NCBI RefSeq assembly: GCF_030063455.1
Contig: NZ_JASITB010000001.1
Span: 620,001 to 684,000 of the forward strand
Direction: 5' to 3'
DNA length: 64,000 bases
DNA from: Cryobacterium sp. PH31-O1
GTDB lineage: Bacteria > Actinomycetota > Actinomycetes > Actinomycetales > Microbacteriaceae
Every line of letters starts with the position of its first letter. The stretch's first letter is position 1. Below the pieces are notes generated by a model. It was not told the DNA's origin. It was given only the letters and a program-made list of their open reading frames with translations, and searched no databases. Shown in pieces: positions 21,749-30,340 of this stretch. A program made the translations under genes and the position numbers.

Positions 21749-22741
21749 TCAGTAGAGAAGGGCGGCCAGGCGGGAACGGGTGGGGGCGACCCTGGGGTCG
21801 TCGGCGCCGATAACCTCGAACAGTTCCAGGATGCGCTCGCGGATGGTGTTGCGGCCAGGGGCCGGCTGGGCCGGGAACAGGGCCAATAGCCGATCGAAGG
21901 CGTCCTCGATGTGGCCGCCGGAGAGGTCGAGGTCGGCGACCAGCAGCTGCGCGTGGAGATCGTCGGGAGCGGATGCTGCCCCGTTGCGGATCTGGTCGAT
22001 GGTCCTACCCTGCAGCCGGGCGAGGAGGCTGACCTGGGCCAGTCCGGCCACGGCCATGGTGTCGTTCGGGTTCTGGGCCAGCGCCGTGCGGTATTCGCTC
22101 TGGGCTGTGGCGTAGTCGCCGGCTTCGATGGCCGCGTAGGCCTCCAAATGGTGCGGCGGCAGCGGCTCGTCGACCACGGCGGCCGGCTCCGCGTCGGCGG
22201 CAACGCTGGCGGCCTCGGCTGTGCCGGTCACGCCCTGTTGTGCGGCGAGTTCGAGGACGCGACCGAGCACGTCTACGATCTGTTCCTCGGCGAGCGGGCC
22301 GTTGAAAAGCTGCACCGGCTGACCGGTGATGACGGCGGCGACCGTGGGCACTGACTGGGCTTGGAACGCCTGCGCGAGCTGCGGGTTCGCGTCAATGTCG
22401 ACGCGGGCCAGCACGAACCGTCCGTCGAGCCCGGTCACGAGCCTCTCCAGCACCGTCATGAGCGCGGTGGAGGGCTCGCTCCACGATGCCCACAGCCCGA
22501 CGATGACGGGAACACGGGAGGAGAGTTCGAGCAGCTCACCAAAGTTAGCGTCCGTACCGTCGAGAACCAAGCTCGGAACCGTAACGGGGCCGGTGGGCGC
22601 TGCCGGTCCACCGACCGGGGCACCCGTGACGGGTGCCCCGGTCGTGGCGACGGGCGGGGTACCGGCCGGGGCACGGTTCACGAGGGAAGAAAGGTCGACC
22701 GCTCCGCGCAGGTTCGAGCCGGAAGGGGGCATGTTCGTCAT
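21749..22741 (-). CDS. Thioredoxin-like TPR protein (CnoX/YbbN type) lacking CXXC
   Basis: The 330-residue protein has a disordered Pro/Gly/Ala-rich N-terminus with TGAPV repeats, a thioredoxin fold (residues about 65-165: VIVGLWASWSEPSTALMTVLERL, LARVDIDANPQLAQAFQAQSVPTVAAVITGQPV) and a C-terminal TPR region. It matches co-chaperone YbbN/CnoX. The active-site position reads WASWSEPS, so both redox cysteines are replaced by Ser; it should bind clients but not do thiol exchange. It overlaps the upstream membrane-protein gene by 4 bp (ATGA). Confidence 0.85.
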   Translation of the reverse strand: MTNMPPSGSNLRGAVDLSSLVNRAPAGTPPVATTGAPVTGAPVGGPAAPTGPVTVPSLVLDGTDANFGELLELSSRVPVIVGLWASWSEPSTALMTVLERLVTGLDGRFVLARVDIDANPQLAQAFQAQSVPTVAAVITGQPVQLFNGPLAEEQIVDVLGRVLELAAQQGVTGTAEAASVAADAEPAAVVDEPLPPHHLEAYAAIEAGDYATAQSEYRTALAQNPNDTMAVAGLAQVSLLARLQGRTIDQIRNGAASAPDDLHAQLLVADLDLSGGHIEDAFDRLLALFPAQPAPGRNTIRERILELFEVIGADDPRVAPTRSRLAALLY

Positions 22742-24597
22742 GGAAGCTCCGCCGATGTGATGAGGCCCTGAGCGAAGCCCAGTAGCACGATTTTTTCGCT
22801 TGAACCTGCTGTAGGCACGTAGAACAGCAGTTGGTCACGGTAGGTGTTTTGAAAGCCCTTGGCCGTCGTGGTGATGCCGGACAGGGCCTTCGTAGCGAGG
22901 GCGTCGGCCGCCGGACCCACCGTGGCACCGGCATCGACGGGTTTGACCGTTTCGGTTTCGGTCATGCTGACGGCCACGATACTGCCGGAGTCGTTGGTGG
23001 CCAGGGCCACGACCTCGTCGCTGCCCGCGGCCGCGGCGAACTCGATCGACGCGGTAGACGGCAAAGCAGCGATCTTGGCCGCGTTGAGGTCAGCGACCTG
23101 AACGCGGAAGTTATCACCATCGCTCTCGAACAGCCCGTACGAGGCGCTGGCTTCGCCCTGCAGCAGGATGTCAGCGTAGGCGGCTGCCAGCTGGTCCGGC
23201 GGCAGCATCAGCAGCTTGTTGTCCGGGGCGATGGCCGGGGCACCGACAACGGCCGGGGCCACCTTCGGCACGTGCGCCGACTGCTCCAGTGCGAACAGGT
23301 AGTCCACCTGATAGTTGGAGCGCGGCGATTCCTGCTTGAGCATGACCGCCATGGTCGGAATACTGGGATCGTTTTCGTCCTGGATGACGGTCATAACCAC
23401 CCGCGGCCACGAATTGGTTTGCTGCGGCAGGGTGAATGTGAGCGGCGCGGCGGGCAAGGCCACGGGCGGGGCGACCGCCGGATCGACGGAACGGATCTTG
23501 TAGTTGGCGAGGCGTTGTTCCAGTGCTGGCCCGGTGAATCGCGTGGCCAGGGTATCGGCACTGAGGGTTGCATCGGCGTCAGCGCTGAGCCGCGAGATCT
23601 CACCCATGATGGTCTCCAACTGCGAGACGGTCACGGCGGGCGGCGGCAACTCGGCGGCGGCCTCGACCGAATCGGTGGACTGGGGCGTCGGTGTGGGAGT
23701 GGCAGTGGCGGTGTCGCTGCCGGCCGTACTGAAATCGGGCCACAGGTCGGCTGAACAGCTACTCAAGGCCAGCCCGGAGACCAGGACCATCGGAATGACG
23801 GCCACCCGACGGGTGATTCCCCGCCGGGACGCGGTGATCTGGCTGGCTTTGATCGCCTTCGGACGTGGCGCACGGGGCAATCGCGGCATGCGCGGTCCAC
23901 GCGGAACATTACGACGAGGCCGTCGCGAACGACGCAGGTGCAGCAGCGCCAGCAGGTACAGCACCAGGCCCGCCAGCAACAGCAGGGCACCGCCAGCCAG
24001 AAGCGGGCCAGCCCACGGAGTGGAATTGTCCGAAGCCCACGAGAGACGGATGCTTGCGGGTGCCGGTTCGGTTCCGTCCGACGCGACGATCACCGAGATG
24101 CCCTCTGGGAGGGTCAACGTGGTCGTCAGGGATTGGGTGCCGGTGTATTCGTCGAGCCAAAGGTCGGAGCCGGCCGGGTTCGGGATCGCGGTGGCCTCGT
24201 CCGTTGGAGCGGCATCCGTTGGAACGGCATCCGCCGCCCGGGCATCGTTCGCCGCTGCGTCCTCCTCGGTGACAGCCTCGGTGGCGGTAGAGGTGAGTTC
24301 ACCGGTCTCCTCGCTGAAGCCGACGGTGGTGTAAGCATCCGCGCCGATCCAGGCGGCAACGTCTTCGGAGCGACCGTAGGCGAGAAAAATCGGGCCGTCC
24401 CCGCGCACGTTCATGGTCTGACTGCCCGGCGAGGCTGCCAGGGCGCTCGGATCGATCACGGTGTATCTCGTGTCGCCGGTCACTGTCGTACTCAGGGAGG
24501 TGAATGCGGGCGCGAGCAGGATCGTTCGCTGGGCGATGCCGAAAACGATCATCACTGCTGCAAGAACGAAGGCCACGATGGCAAGAACAAAACGCAC
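22738..24597 (-). CDS. Membrane protein with internal lipobox-like third segment (619 aa)
   Basis: I do not recognise a named family. Start is GTG 24597 with AAGG upstream. Segments: membrane helix 1 at residues 3-22, an outside domain to about 195, helix 2 at 197-220, an Arg/Pro-rich basic cytoplasmic loop (221-264), then a hydrophobic stretch 265-280 ending LALSSC at Cys281, which looks exactly like a lipoprotein signal, followed by a Thr/Pro linker and a 300-residue exported domain. The layout suggests a fusion of a two-helix protein with a lipoprotein, but no stop or frameshift lies between them. It is translationally coupled to the thioredoxin-like protein. An envelope-assembly role is an inference. 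Confidence 0.7.
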   Translation of the reverse strand: MRFVLAIVAFVLAAVMIVFGIAQRTILLAPAFTSLSTTVTGDTRYTVIDPSALAASPGSQTMNVRGDGPIFLAYGRSEDVAAWIGADAYTTVGFSEETGELTSTATEAVTEEDAAANDARAADAVPTDAAPTDEATAIPNPAGSDLWLDEYTGTQSLTTTLTLPEGISVIVASDGTEPAPASIRLSWASDNSTPWAGPLLAGGALLLLAGLVLYLLALLHLRRSRRPRRNVPRGPRMPRLPRAPRPKAIKASQITASRRGITRRVAVIPMVLVSGLALSSCSADLWPDFSTAGSDTATATPTPTPQSTDSVEAAAELPPPAVTVSQLETIMGEISRLSADADATLSADTLATRFTGPALEQRLANYKIRSVDPAVAPPVALPAAPLTFTLPQQTNSWPRVVMTVIQDENDPSIPTMAVMLKQESPRSNYQVDYLFALEQSAHVPKVAPAVVGAPAIAPDNKLLMLPPDQLAAAYADILLQGEASASYGLFESDGDNFRVQVADLNAAKIAALPSTASIEFAAAAGSDEVVALATNDSGSIVAVSMTETETVKPVDAGATVGPAADALATKALSGITTTAKGFQNTYRDQLLFYVPTAGSSEKIVLLGFAQGLITSAELP

Positions 24598-24851
24598 GTA
24601 TCACCCTTCAGCGTTTTCGCTGGTTGGTACTGTCTGGTCGGTACTGGTCAGTCACGCTGACTGATTCACGTGCCTGAAGCTGCTCAGACACGGACCTCCT
24701 ACGTTACTGCGTTCTCCTGAGAGGTGCCTAATAGTGGGCGGGCGCCGCTGCGCTGGCGGGCGCGTTCGGGGCGGTGCGGAACCCACTAAAATCGAGCTGT
24801 CCCGTCATGCATGATCCATCGAGGGCCGGGGCCCATTTGTAAGGAGCACAC
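24598..24851. other. Divergent intergenic region with a structured segment
   Basis: This 254-bp region separates the membrane-protein gene and the coiled-coil gene. It contains a 7-bp inverted repeat (TAGTGGG at 24732-24738, CCCACTA at 24782-24788) enclosing a very GC-rich core that can itself fold. I see no tRNA or short gene in it. It should hold both promoters. Confidence 0.4.
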
Positions 24852-26459
24852 TTGTCTGACGACGAAGCTGATTTCACCCAGGTATTTCGCGGCTACGACA
24901 AGGATGAGGTCGCCAAGGCCATCCAGTCGCTGCGCCGCGAACTGATTCAGGCGAACACCCAAAACGCGGAAGCCGGGCGTGAGGCCAAACGTCTCGCCGG
25001 TCGCATCGACGATCTCACCGCCGAGATCGAAGAGGTCGGAAGCCCCACGTTCTCCGGTCTCGGTACCAAGCTGGAGAACACTCTGCGCGTGGCGGAGGAA
25101 CAGTCCACCCGTGTCATCGCCCAGGCGGATATCGACGCCGAGAAGTTGCGCGCCGCGACCAGCGCCGAGGTGCAGCTGCTGCGCCAGAACGCGGTCGAAC
25201 AAGCCGAACGCACCCTGTCCGATGCCGCAGTCAAGGCGCGTCGGGTGCTCGATGACGCACGCGTCGAAGCGGATGACGTGCGCGCTCGCGCCCAGGACGA
25301 GCAGGCCCAGATGACCCAGGACGCCATTCGCGATGCCTCGCTCATTCGCGGCGCTGTCGCCACCGAGGCCGCCGAAGCGCGAGCCACGGTAAAACGTGAG
25401 GTGGCCGCCATCCGCTCTGAGGCAGATCGGGAGGCCGCTGAAGTGCGCGTCGTCGCTCAGCGGGAGGCCACCGAAGCCCGTGAAATCGCGGCCGGGCTGA
25501 CCCACGAGACCGAACTCACCCGCGCTGAAGTTGCCCTGGAGCTCGATCAGCAACGCGCCGACCTGCAGCGCGAGACCGAGCAGGCCCGCGTCGATCTCGC
25601 GGCCGAGACCGAGCAGGCCCGCGTGGATCTGGCGCGGGAGACCGAGCTGGCCCGGCTGAATGGCACCCACGAGGCCGACCAGGCCCGCACCCTGCTCGCC
25701 GCCGAGGTTGAGCAGGGTCGCATCGACCTGGCCCGCGAGATCGAACAGGCCCACGCGGTGACCGAGGTGGAGCGGGAGCAGGCGCAGACCGACCTCGCCC
25801 GTGACCTCGATCGTAAGCGCGCCGGACTGGCCCGGGAGATCGAGCAGGCCCGTGCCGCCCTCGCCGCCGAGCTGGAGCAGGCCGGCGCCGACCTCGCCCG
25901 CGAGAATCAACAGGCCCTCATCGACGCCGAGGCCGAGGCCGAACAGGCCCGCATCGACCTGGAGAACCAGCTCACCGCCACCCAAAGAAAGGGCGAGCAC
26001 GAAACCAGCCGCCTGGCCAGGGAAATCGACCAGACCCGCGCCGACTTCGATGTCGAGCTCAAGGCTCGCCGGGACGAGTCCGAGCAGGAGCATCTGGCCC
26101 GCCACCAGGAGGCAGTGGCCCAGACGCAGAAATTTCAGGTGGATGCCGCCAGGCAGCTCACCGAAACGACCGAACGCACAGCCGAGCTGCGCGTTCTCAA
26201 CGAGCAGCTCGACGCTGGCGCGCGCGGGGAAGCCAAGGTGAACAAGGAACTCGCCGAGGAGAGTGCCGAGCGCATTCTCAGCGACGCCCACGCGACTGCC
26301 ACAGCCCTCGTCACCGACGCCACGACACGCTCACGCGCCCTCGTCGCCGACGCCGAAGATCGGTTATCGCAGATTAGGATTGAACGCGACGCCGTGGCTG
26401 GGTACTTTGAAAGCCTGCGCAGCGTTTTGACCCAGGCAGAACGGGTCGCAGCCGAGTAA
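24852..26459 (+). CDS. DivIVA-like long coiled-coil protein with hendecad repeats
   Basis: This starts at TTG 24852, 5-6 nt after an AAGGAG. Residues 8-30 (FTQVFRGYDKDEVAKAIQSL) resemble the DivIVA membrane/curvature-binding head. Residues 60-500 are almost entirely Ala/Glu/Arg coiled coil. Residues 219-372 form 14 consecutive 11-residue units of the type E-x-E-Q-A-R-x-D-L-A-R. Hendecads favour long, nearly straight coiled coils. The 535 residues recall polar-growth scaffolds (Scy, DivIVA) of actinobacteria. No membrane helix or catalytic motif is present. A role as a cell-pole or division scaffold is inference. An AI-2E family gene follows 23 bp downstream. Confidence 0.75.
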   Translation: MSDDEADFTQVFRGYDKDEVAKAIQSLRRELIQANTQNAEAGREAKRLAGRIDDLTAEIEEVGSPTFSGLGTKLENTLRVAEEQSTRVIAQADIDAEKLRAATSAEVQLLRQNAVEQAERTLSDAAVKARRVLDDARVEADDVRARAQDEQAQMTQDAIRDASLIRGAVATEAAEARATVKREVAAIRSEADREAAEVRVVAQREATEAREIAAGLTHETELTRAEVALELDQQRADLQRETEQARVDLAAETEQARVDLARETELARLNGTHEADQARTLLAAEVEQGRIDLAREIEQAHAVTEVEREQAQTDLARDLDRKRAGLAREIEQARAALAAELEQAGADLARENQQALIDAEAEAEQARIDLENQLTATQRKGEHETSRLAREIDQTRADFDVELKARRDESEQEHLARHQEAVAQTQKFQVDAARQLTETTERTAELRVLNEQLDAGARGEAKVNKELAEESAERILSDAHATATALVTDATTRSRALVADAEDRLSQIRIERDAVAGYFESLRSVLTQAERVAAE

Positions 26460-26482
26460 TTCCCTACTCCTGGAGACTCCAC

Positions 26483-27532
26483 GTGAAAATTCAGAATGCC
26501 TTCCGGTTCGGACTTGTCGGAACCCTCGGAGTCGGGCTCGGCTTATTGATCATCACGTCGGTGATCAGCCTGCAGACGATCATCATCTACGTCGGAGCCG
26601 CGCTGTTCATCGCGCTCGGCCTCGACCCGGCCGTGTCCTGGCTGGAGAAGAAGAAGTTTCCGCGCTGGGCGGCGATCCTGACCGTGGTGGCGGCCGTGCT
26701 CGGGGTGCTGACCGCGGTGATCTTCGCGATCGTTCCGATCATCGTCGATCAGGTCTCAAAGCTCTCCAAACTCATTCCGGAGCTCGTCAAGGGGGTGAAC
26801 AGCTCGACTTTTCTGGGCGATCTCCAGAAGCAGTTCCCCGGGCTCGACATCGGCGAGATCACCAAGACGATCACCGATTTTCTCGGCGGAAACCTGACCA
26901 ACATCACGGCTACGGTCGTACAGTCGGGGTTGGCCTTCGTCAACGGGCTGTTCGGCGCCCTGATCATTCTGATTCTCACGCTCTACTTCACGGCCTCGCT
27001 GAACAGCATGAAGCGAGCCACCTACCAGCTCGTTCCCGCGTCCAAGCGCGACCGCTTCACCGATATCAGCGAGCAGATCACCACGGCCGTCGGCCGCTAC
27101 ATCGTGGGGCAGGCCGCGCTCGCCTCGGTTAACGGCGTGCTCAGCTTCATTTTCCTGTCGATCATCGGAGCGCCGTTTCCGGCGCTGCTCGCGTTCATCG
27201 CCTTCCTGCTGTCGCTGATCCCGCTCGTGGGTACCATTTCGGGTTCGGTCATCATCGTGCTGACCTGTCTGATTCCGGAGATCGGCAGTTCACCGCAGAC
27301 GGCGCTGGCGGCGGCGATCTACTACCTGATCTACATGCAGGTCGAGGCCTACGTGCTCAGCCCGAACATTATGAACCGGGCCGTGTCCGTGCCGGGCGCG
27401 GTCGTCGTGATCGCAGCTCTGGCCGGCGGCAGCCTGCTCGGCATCCTCGGAGCCCTGATCGCAATCCCGGTTGCCGCCTCGGTCATCATGATCGTCAAAC
27501 AGGTCGTCATCCCCCGCCAGAACGAACTCTGA
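26483..27532 (+). CDS. AI-2E family transporter-like membrane protein (PerM/YdiK type)
   Basis: The 349-residue integral membrane protein has the family topology: two or three N-terminal helices, a soluble amphipathic region (residues 85-150, with KLSKLIPELVKG), then several C-terminal helices. The family motif appears as FLLSLIPLVGTISGSVIIV and the helix-breaking Pro-Asn in YVLSPNIMNRAVSVPG. Substrates in this family vary and quorum-signal export is proven for few members, so the substrate is unknown. It lies close downstream of the coiled-coil gene and likely shares its transcript. Confidence 0.88.
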   Translation: MKIQNAFRFGLVGTLGVGLGLLIITSVISLQTIIIYVGAALFIALGLDPAVSWLEKKKFPRWAAILTVVAAVLGVLTAVIFAIVPIIVDQVSKLSKLIPELVKGVNSSTFLGDLQKQFPGLDIGEITKTITDFLGGNLTNITATVVQSGLAFVNGLFGALIILILTLYFTASLNSMKRATYQLVPASKRDRFTDISEQITTAVGRYIVGQAALASVNGVLSFIFLSIIGAPFPALLAFIAFLLSLIPLVGTISGSVIIVLTCLIPEIGSSPQTALAAAIYYLIYMQVEAYVLSPNIMNRAVSVPGAVVVIAALAGGSLLGILGALIAIPVAASVIMIVKQVVIPRQNEL

Positions 27533-27570
27533 GGTCCTCGGCGTGGTTCAGAACGCGCCGGGTAGCGGAT

Positions 27571-27650
27571 GCACCGGGCTTAGCAGGCACCGGGCTTAGC
27601 AGGCACCGGGCTTAGCAGGCACCGGGCTTAGCAGGCACCGGGCTTAGTCG
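27571..27650. repeat. 16-bp tandem array over the stop of the alpha/beta-hydrolase gene
   Basis: Four perfect 16-bp units (27571, 27587, 27603, 27619) and one imperfect unit (27635-27650) run head to tail; a partial sixth starts at 27651. The hydrolase stop codon (27644-27646) is within the fifth unit. Each unit repeats the stop triplet on the minus strand, and because 16 is not a multiple of three the copies put stops in all three frames. Confidence 0.95.
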
Positions 27651-28417
27651 GCACCGGGTAGCGGCGCCGTCCACTCGGTCGGCAGCGGCAGCGCTTTGGG
27701 GTTTACGGTGGCGACGATTTCGGTCAACACCCGACGAGTGAGATTCTCCCCCACCCACAGGTGTTTGCCGCCCTCCACCGCGACCAGACGCAGCTCGGGC
27801 ACACTCGCAAACCGGCGGCGGGCAGCATCCGGTCGCAGGTAGTCGTCGAACTCGGGGATCAGGGCGACGAGGGCGCGTTCGTTGCCGGCCCAGGCCGCGA
27901 GTTCCTCGTTGGTGGTGCGATGCAGCGGCGGCGACAGCAGGATGGCCCCGCGAATGGTGTGCTCCAGCCCGTATTTGAGGGCGAGTTCGGTGCCAAACGA
28001 CCAGCCCACCAGCCACGGGTTTGGCAGCCGACGCTCGGCGACGAAGGCCATCGCCGCAGCAACGTCGGCCCGTTCGGTCAGTCCGTGGCCGAAGTCGCCG
28101 TCACTCGTACCGCGCGGCGAGGCGGTGCCGCGGGTGTTGAACCGCAGCACGGCCAGGTCGGCCAGCGCGGGCAGCCGGTTGGCGGCCTTCCGCAGAATGT
28201 GCGAGTCCATGAAACCGCCGGCGGTCGGCAGCGGATGCAGCGTCACGAGCGTGGCGACCGGCGCTCGGCCGACCGGGGTCGCCAGTTCGCCCACCAGGGT
28301 GAGACCGTCGCTGGTGTGCAGTTCGATGGGTTCGATGGTGGCGGGCAGTTCGATGCCGCCGCGAATATCTACCGAGGCGGTCACGGGTTCTCCTGGCATT
28401 TCGGGGATAGCTGTCAC
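27644..28417 (-). CDS. Alpha/beta-hydrolase family protein
   Basis: A 257-residue serine-hydrolase fold. Visible are the oxyanion-type TLHPLPTAGGFMDSH region, the LRFNTRGTASPRG segment, the nucleophile elbow as WLVGWSFGTELALKYG (G-W-S-F-G) and a late acid/His pair around EGGKHLW. I place the start at GTG 28417, which overlaps the upstream stop as GTGA and has GGAA 8 nt before it; the longer open frame has no coding character. The substrate is unknown. It is likely co-translated with the small zinc-binding-type gene upstream. Confidence 0.83.
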   Translation of the reverse strand: MTAIPEMPGEPVTASVDIRGGIELPATIEPIELHTSDGLTLVGELATPVGRAPVATLVTLHPLPTAGGFMDSHILRKAANRLPALADLAVLRFNTRGTASPRGTSDGDFGHGLTERADVAAAMAFVAERRLPNPWLVGWSFGTELALKYGLEHTIRGAILLSPPLHRTTNEELAAWAGNERALVALIPEFDDYLRPDAARRRFASVPELRLVAVEGGKHLWVGENLTRRVLTEIVATVNPKALPLPTEWTAPLPGAD

Positions 28418-28719
28418 TTGATTTTCCAACAGTGCGAGTGCCAGTGCCGCCGGTTGGAGAGATCGGCGGCGTCGCCGAGCACCCCGTCGCCGCGCCACGT
28501 GACGATGTGCGCCGCGCCCGGCACGATGTCGAGGGTGCACCCTGGGCACAGGTAGGTTTTGACGGCCTGTTTGGCGGGGACCGGCTGCACGTGCCACAGT
28601 CCGTCGCGCCGAACTTCGCTGCGACGCCACCCCGAGAGCAGATGGTTCAGGTCGCCCGTCTCATCGTCGTCGGCAGCTTGCGGGGCTTTGCGGCCTCTGG
28701 GTCGATTGCTGCGCGCCAT
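28414..28719 (-). CDS. Small protein with Cys/His cluster, putative zinc binding
   Basis: The 101-residue protein has a basic N-terminus (ARSNRPRGRK) and a C-terminal cluster CPGCTLDIVPGAAHIV ... HWHSHCW that could bind zinc in a treble-clef-like or HNH-like way. No full HNH nuclease motif can be confirmed. It overlaps the hydrolase start (GTGA). Similar small proteins are widespread in actinobacteria but I know no established function. Confidence 0.68.
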   Translation of the reverse strand: MARSNRPRGRKAPQAADDDETGDLNHLLSGWRRSEVRRDGLWHVQPVPAKQAVKTYLCPGCTLDIVPGAAHIVTWRGDGVLGDAADLSNRRHWHSHCWKIK

Positions 28720-28766
28720 GGTTCCAGTCTAAAGTGCACACCGAAGGCCCGGCACCAGCGGATCTG

Positions 28767-29435
28767 CTAGTACCAGCCAGAGGCTTGGGATTTTTCCCAC
28801 GCGCCACAGGGAGTGCCGTAGCGGCCCGTGATATAGCCGAGGCCCCATTCGATCTGAGTTCCGGCATTGGTGGCCCAGTCGTCGCCCGCCGTGGCCATTT
28901 TGGAGCCGGGGAGGGCCTGCGGAATTCCATAGGCCCCGCTCGAACCGTTCTGGGCGTTGACGCGCCAGCCCGACTCCTTCTGCCACAGCGAGACGAGGCA
29001 GTTGTACTGGTCTTCGCCCCAGCCGCGACCGGCAACAGCGTCGTAGGCATAAGCCTGGGCCGAGCCCGGATCGGGCACGGCGGCAGACGGCGCGGTAAAG
29101 CTCGCGGTCTTCTTCTCCACCGCGACGACAACCGGAACCGGAACCGGCTTAGGCTTCTCGGTCACGGCATAGCCGTCGCGGGTGATGGTGTTGGTATAGC
29201 TGCCCGCCACGAGCACGGCCTGCGCCGGACCGTCATCGGTCGTGCTGCCGGCGATCTGAAAGTAGGGCGACGCCGTCGCGCCCGAGTACGGATCGACCAC
29301 GGTGACGAGTACGAAAGCGCAGGCGGCAGTGAACCCGAACAGAAAGTTCGCCGGCTTCACCCTGGATCGAGTACGACGAACGATCGGCCGTGCCGCGGCC
29401 GGAACTGTGTCGATTGCTTTCAGATGCCTACCCAT
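28767..29435 (-). CDS. Exported lytic transglycosylase-like protein
   Basis: The 222-residue protein has a basic N-terminus, one hydrophobic segment (residues 30-48, FLFGFTAACAFVLVTVVDP), a linker, and a C-terminal goose-lysozyme/SLT-like domain: NCLVSLWQKESGWRVNAQN with the likely catalytic Glu, GAYGIPQALPGSKM, QIEWGLGYITGRYGTPCGAW. This fits a cell-wall glycan-cleaving enzyme at the outer face of the membrane. It lies in an envelope-gene neighbourhood near a DivIVA-domain gene. Confidence 0.86.
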   Translation of the reverse strand: MGRHLKAIDTVPAAARPIVRRTRSRVKPANFLFGFTAACAFVLVTVVDPYSGATASPYFQIAGSTTDDGPAQAVLVAGSYTNTITRDGYAVTEKPKPVPVPVVVAVEKKTASFTAPSAAVPDPGSAQAYAYDAVAGRGWGEDQYNCLVSLWQKESGWRVNAQNGSSGAYGIPQALPGSKMATAGDDWATNAGTQIEWGLGYITGRYGTPCGAWEKSQASGWY

Positions 29436-29489
29436 TAGTAGTAGACCTTAGCCGACAAATTTGATAACAACCAAGTAACGGTAACCAAA

Positions 29490-30293
29490 TCAGCGCACCG
29501 CAAGCATGACGTTGACGACGCTGTCCAGCACCAGGTCCACCTGCGCTTCCCGGTATCCGCCGCGTTCAGGGCGAAAAACGGCCGTTCGAACTTCATCGAC
29601 GGTGAGCTCTCGACCGTCTTGAAAATACTTAACCAGTTTGTTGGCGAGACGATCGACATCCACTCGCTTGTAGCCGACCGCCAACACGCTCGCCCGGGTG
29701 AAACGGTGACCGGGCGCGCGGCTGAGCCTGGCCACGAGCACGTCGGCGGTGCTCTCGGCGTCAGCCATCCACGCCTGCTCTCCCCCGGCGCTGGTGGCCT
29801 GAAAACGCTCCCGGGCCGCGAAGGCGTCTTCCAGTCGTTCCAACGCGGCATCGACGTGTTCCGGCGAGTAGCCGCCCTTGTGCATCGCAAAAGCGGTATG
29901 GCGGATGCCTTCGGCCGTCAACGTCGCGCCGGTCACGGCAGCTTCCGCCTCGGCTTTCTCGGCAACGATGGCGTGGATGGCATCGGTGCCGTCTGAGCCG
30001 TCGAGACGCGTCGTCTCGTCGCCGGCCACAGCCCCGAGCGGACGATCACCGGGTTCGACGTCGGCGGCGATCGCATCGACGGATTCCACCGTGTTGGTAT
30101 TCAGGCTGTTATCGGGGCTGGCAGCCCTGCCCGTGTCCGCCTCGATGTCGCCGTCAGCCGGATCGGGCTGGTCGGGCTGATCAGGCAGGTCAGGCAGGTC
30201 GTAGGCGCGGCGAGCAGCAGCTAGGAACGCTTCGACCTGGCCGACGTTGTAGCCGAGCGTCTTCTTGCCCACTCGGGGAAATATGGTGCTCAT
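29490..30293 (-). CDS. DivIVA-domain protein
   Basis: I start at ATG 30293 (MSTIFPRVGKK), giving 267 residues. Three short DivI1A-type motifs are visible: FPRVGKKTLGYNVGQVEAFL at the N-terminus, FAMHKGGYSPEHVDAALERL near residue 140, and FRPERGGYREAQVDLVLDSV at the C-terminus. Between them is an acidic, Asp/Pro-rich linker with DLPDQPDQPD repeats. It probably acts with the division/growth machinery at the membrane. It follows cdsA by 47 bp on the same strand; a longer frame upstream is the shadow of cdsA. Confidence 0.82.
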   Translation of the reverse strand: MSTIFPRVGKKTLGYNVGQVEAFLAAARRAYDLPDLPDQPDQPDPADGDIEADTGRAASPDNSLNTNTVESVDAIAADVEPGDRPLGAVAGDETTRLDGSDGTDAIHAIVAEKAEAEAAVTGATLTAEGIRHTAFAMHKGGYSPEHVDAALERLEDAFAARERFQATSAGGEQAWMADAESTADVLVARLSRAPGHRFTRASVLAVGYKRVDVDRLANKLVKYFQDGRELTVDEVRTAVFRPERGGYREAQVDLVLDSVVNVMLAVR

Positions 30294-30340
30294 GGCCTCA
30301 TTGTCTCGTACTTGCTTCGTGCGGAAAGAATCGGTCACGC

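Noticed and set aside
24786-26291. A 501-codon open frame on the minus strand, rich in Gly/Leu
   Set aside because: It is antisense to the hendecad coiled-coil gene. The repeated Gly/Leu pattern is the complement of the Glu/Ala/Arg repeats, and no RBS or family match supports it.
27571-27650. A CRISPR-like array
   Set aside because: The 16-bp units are directly adjacent with no spacers, and no cas gene is present.
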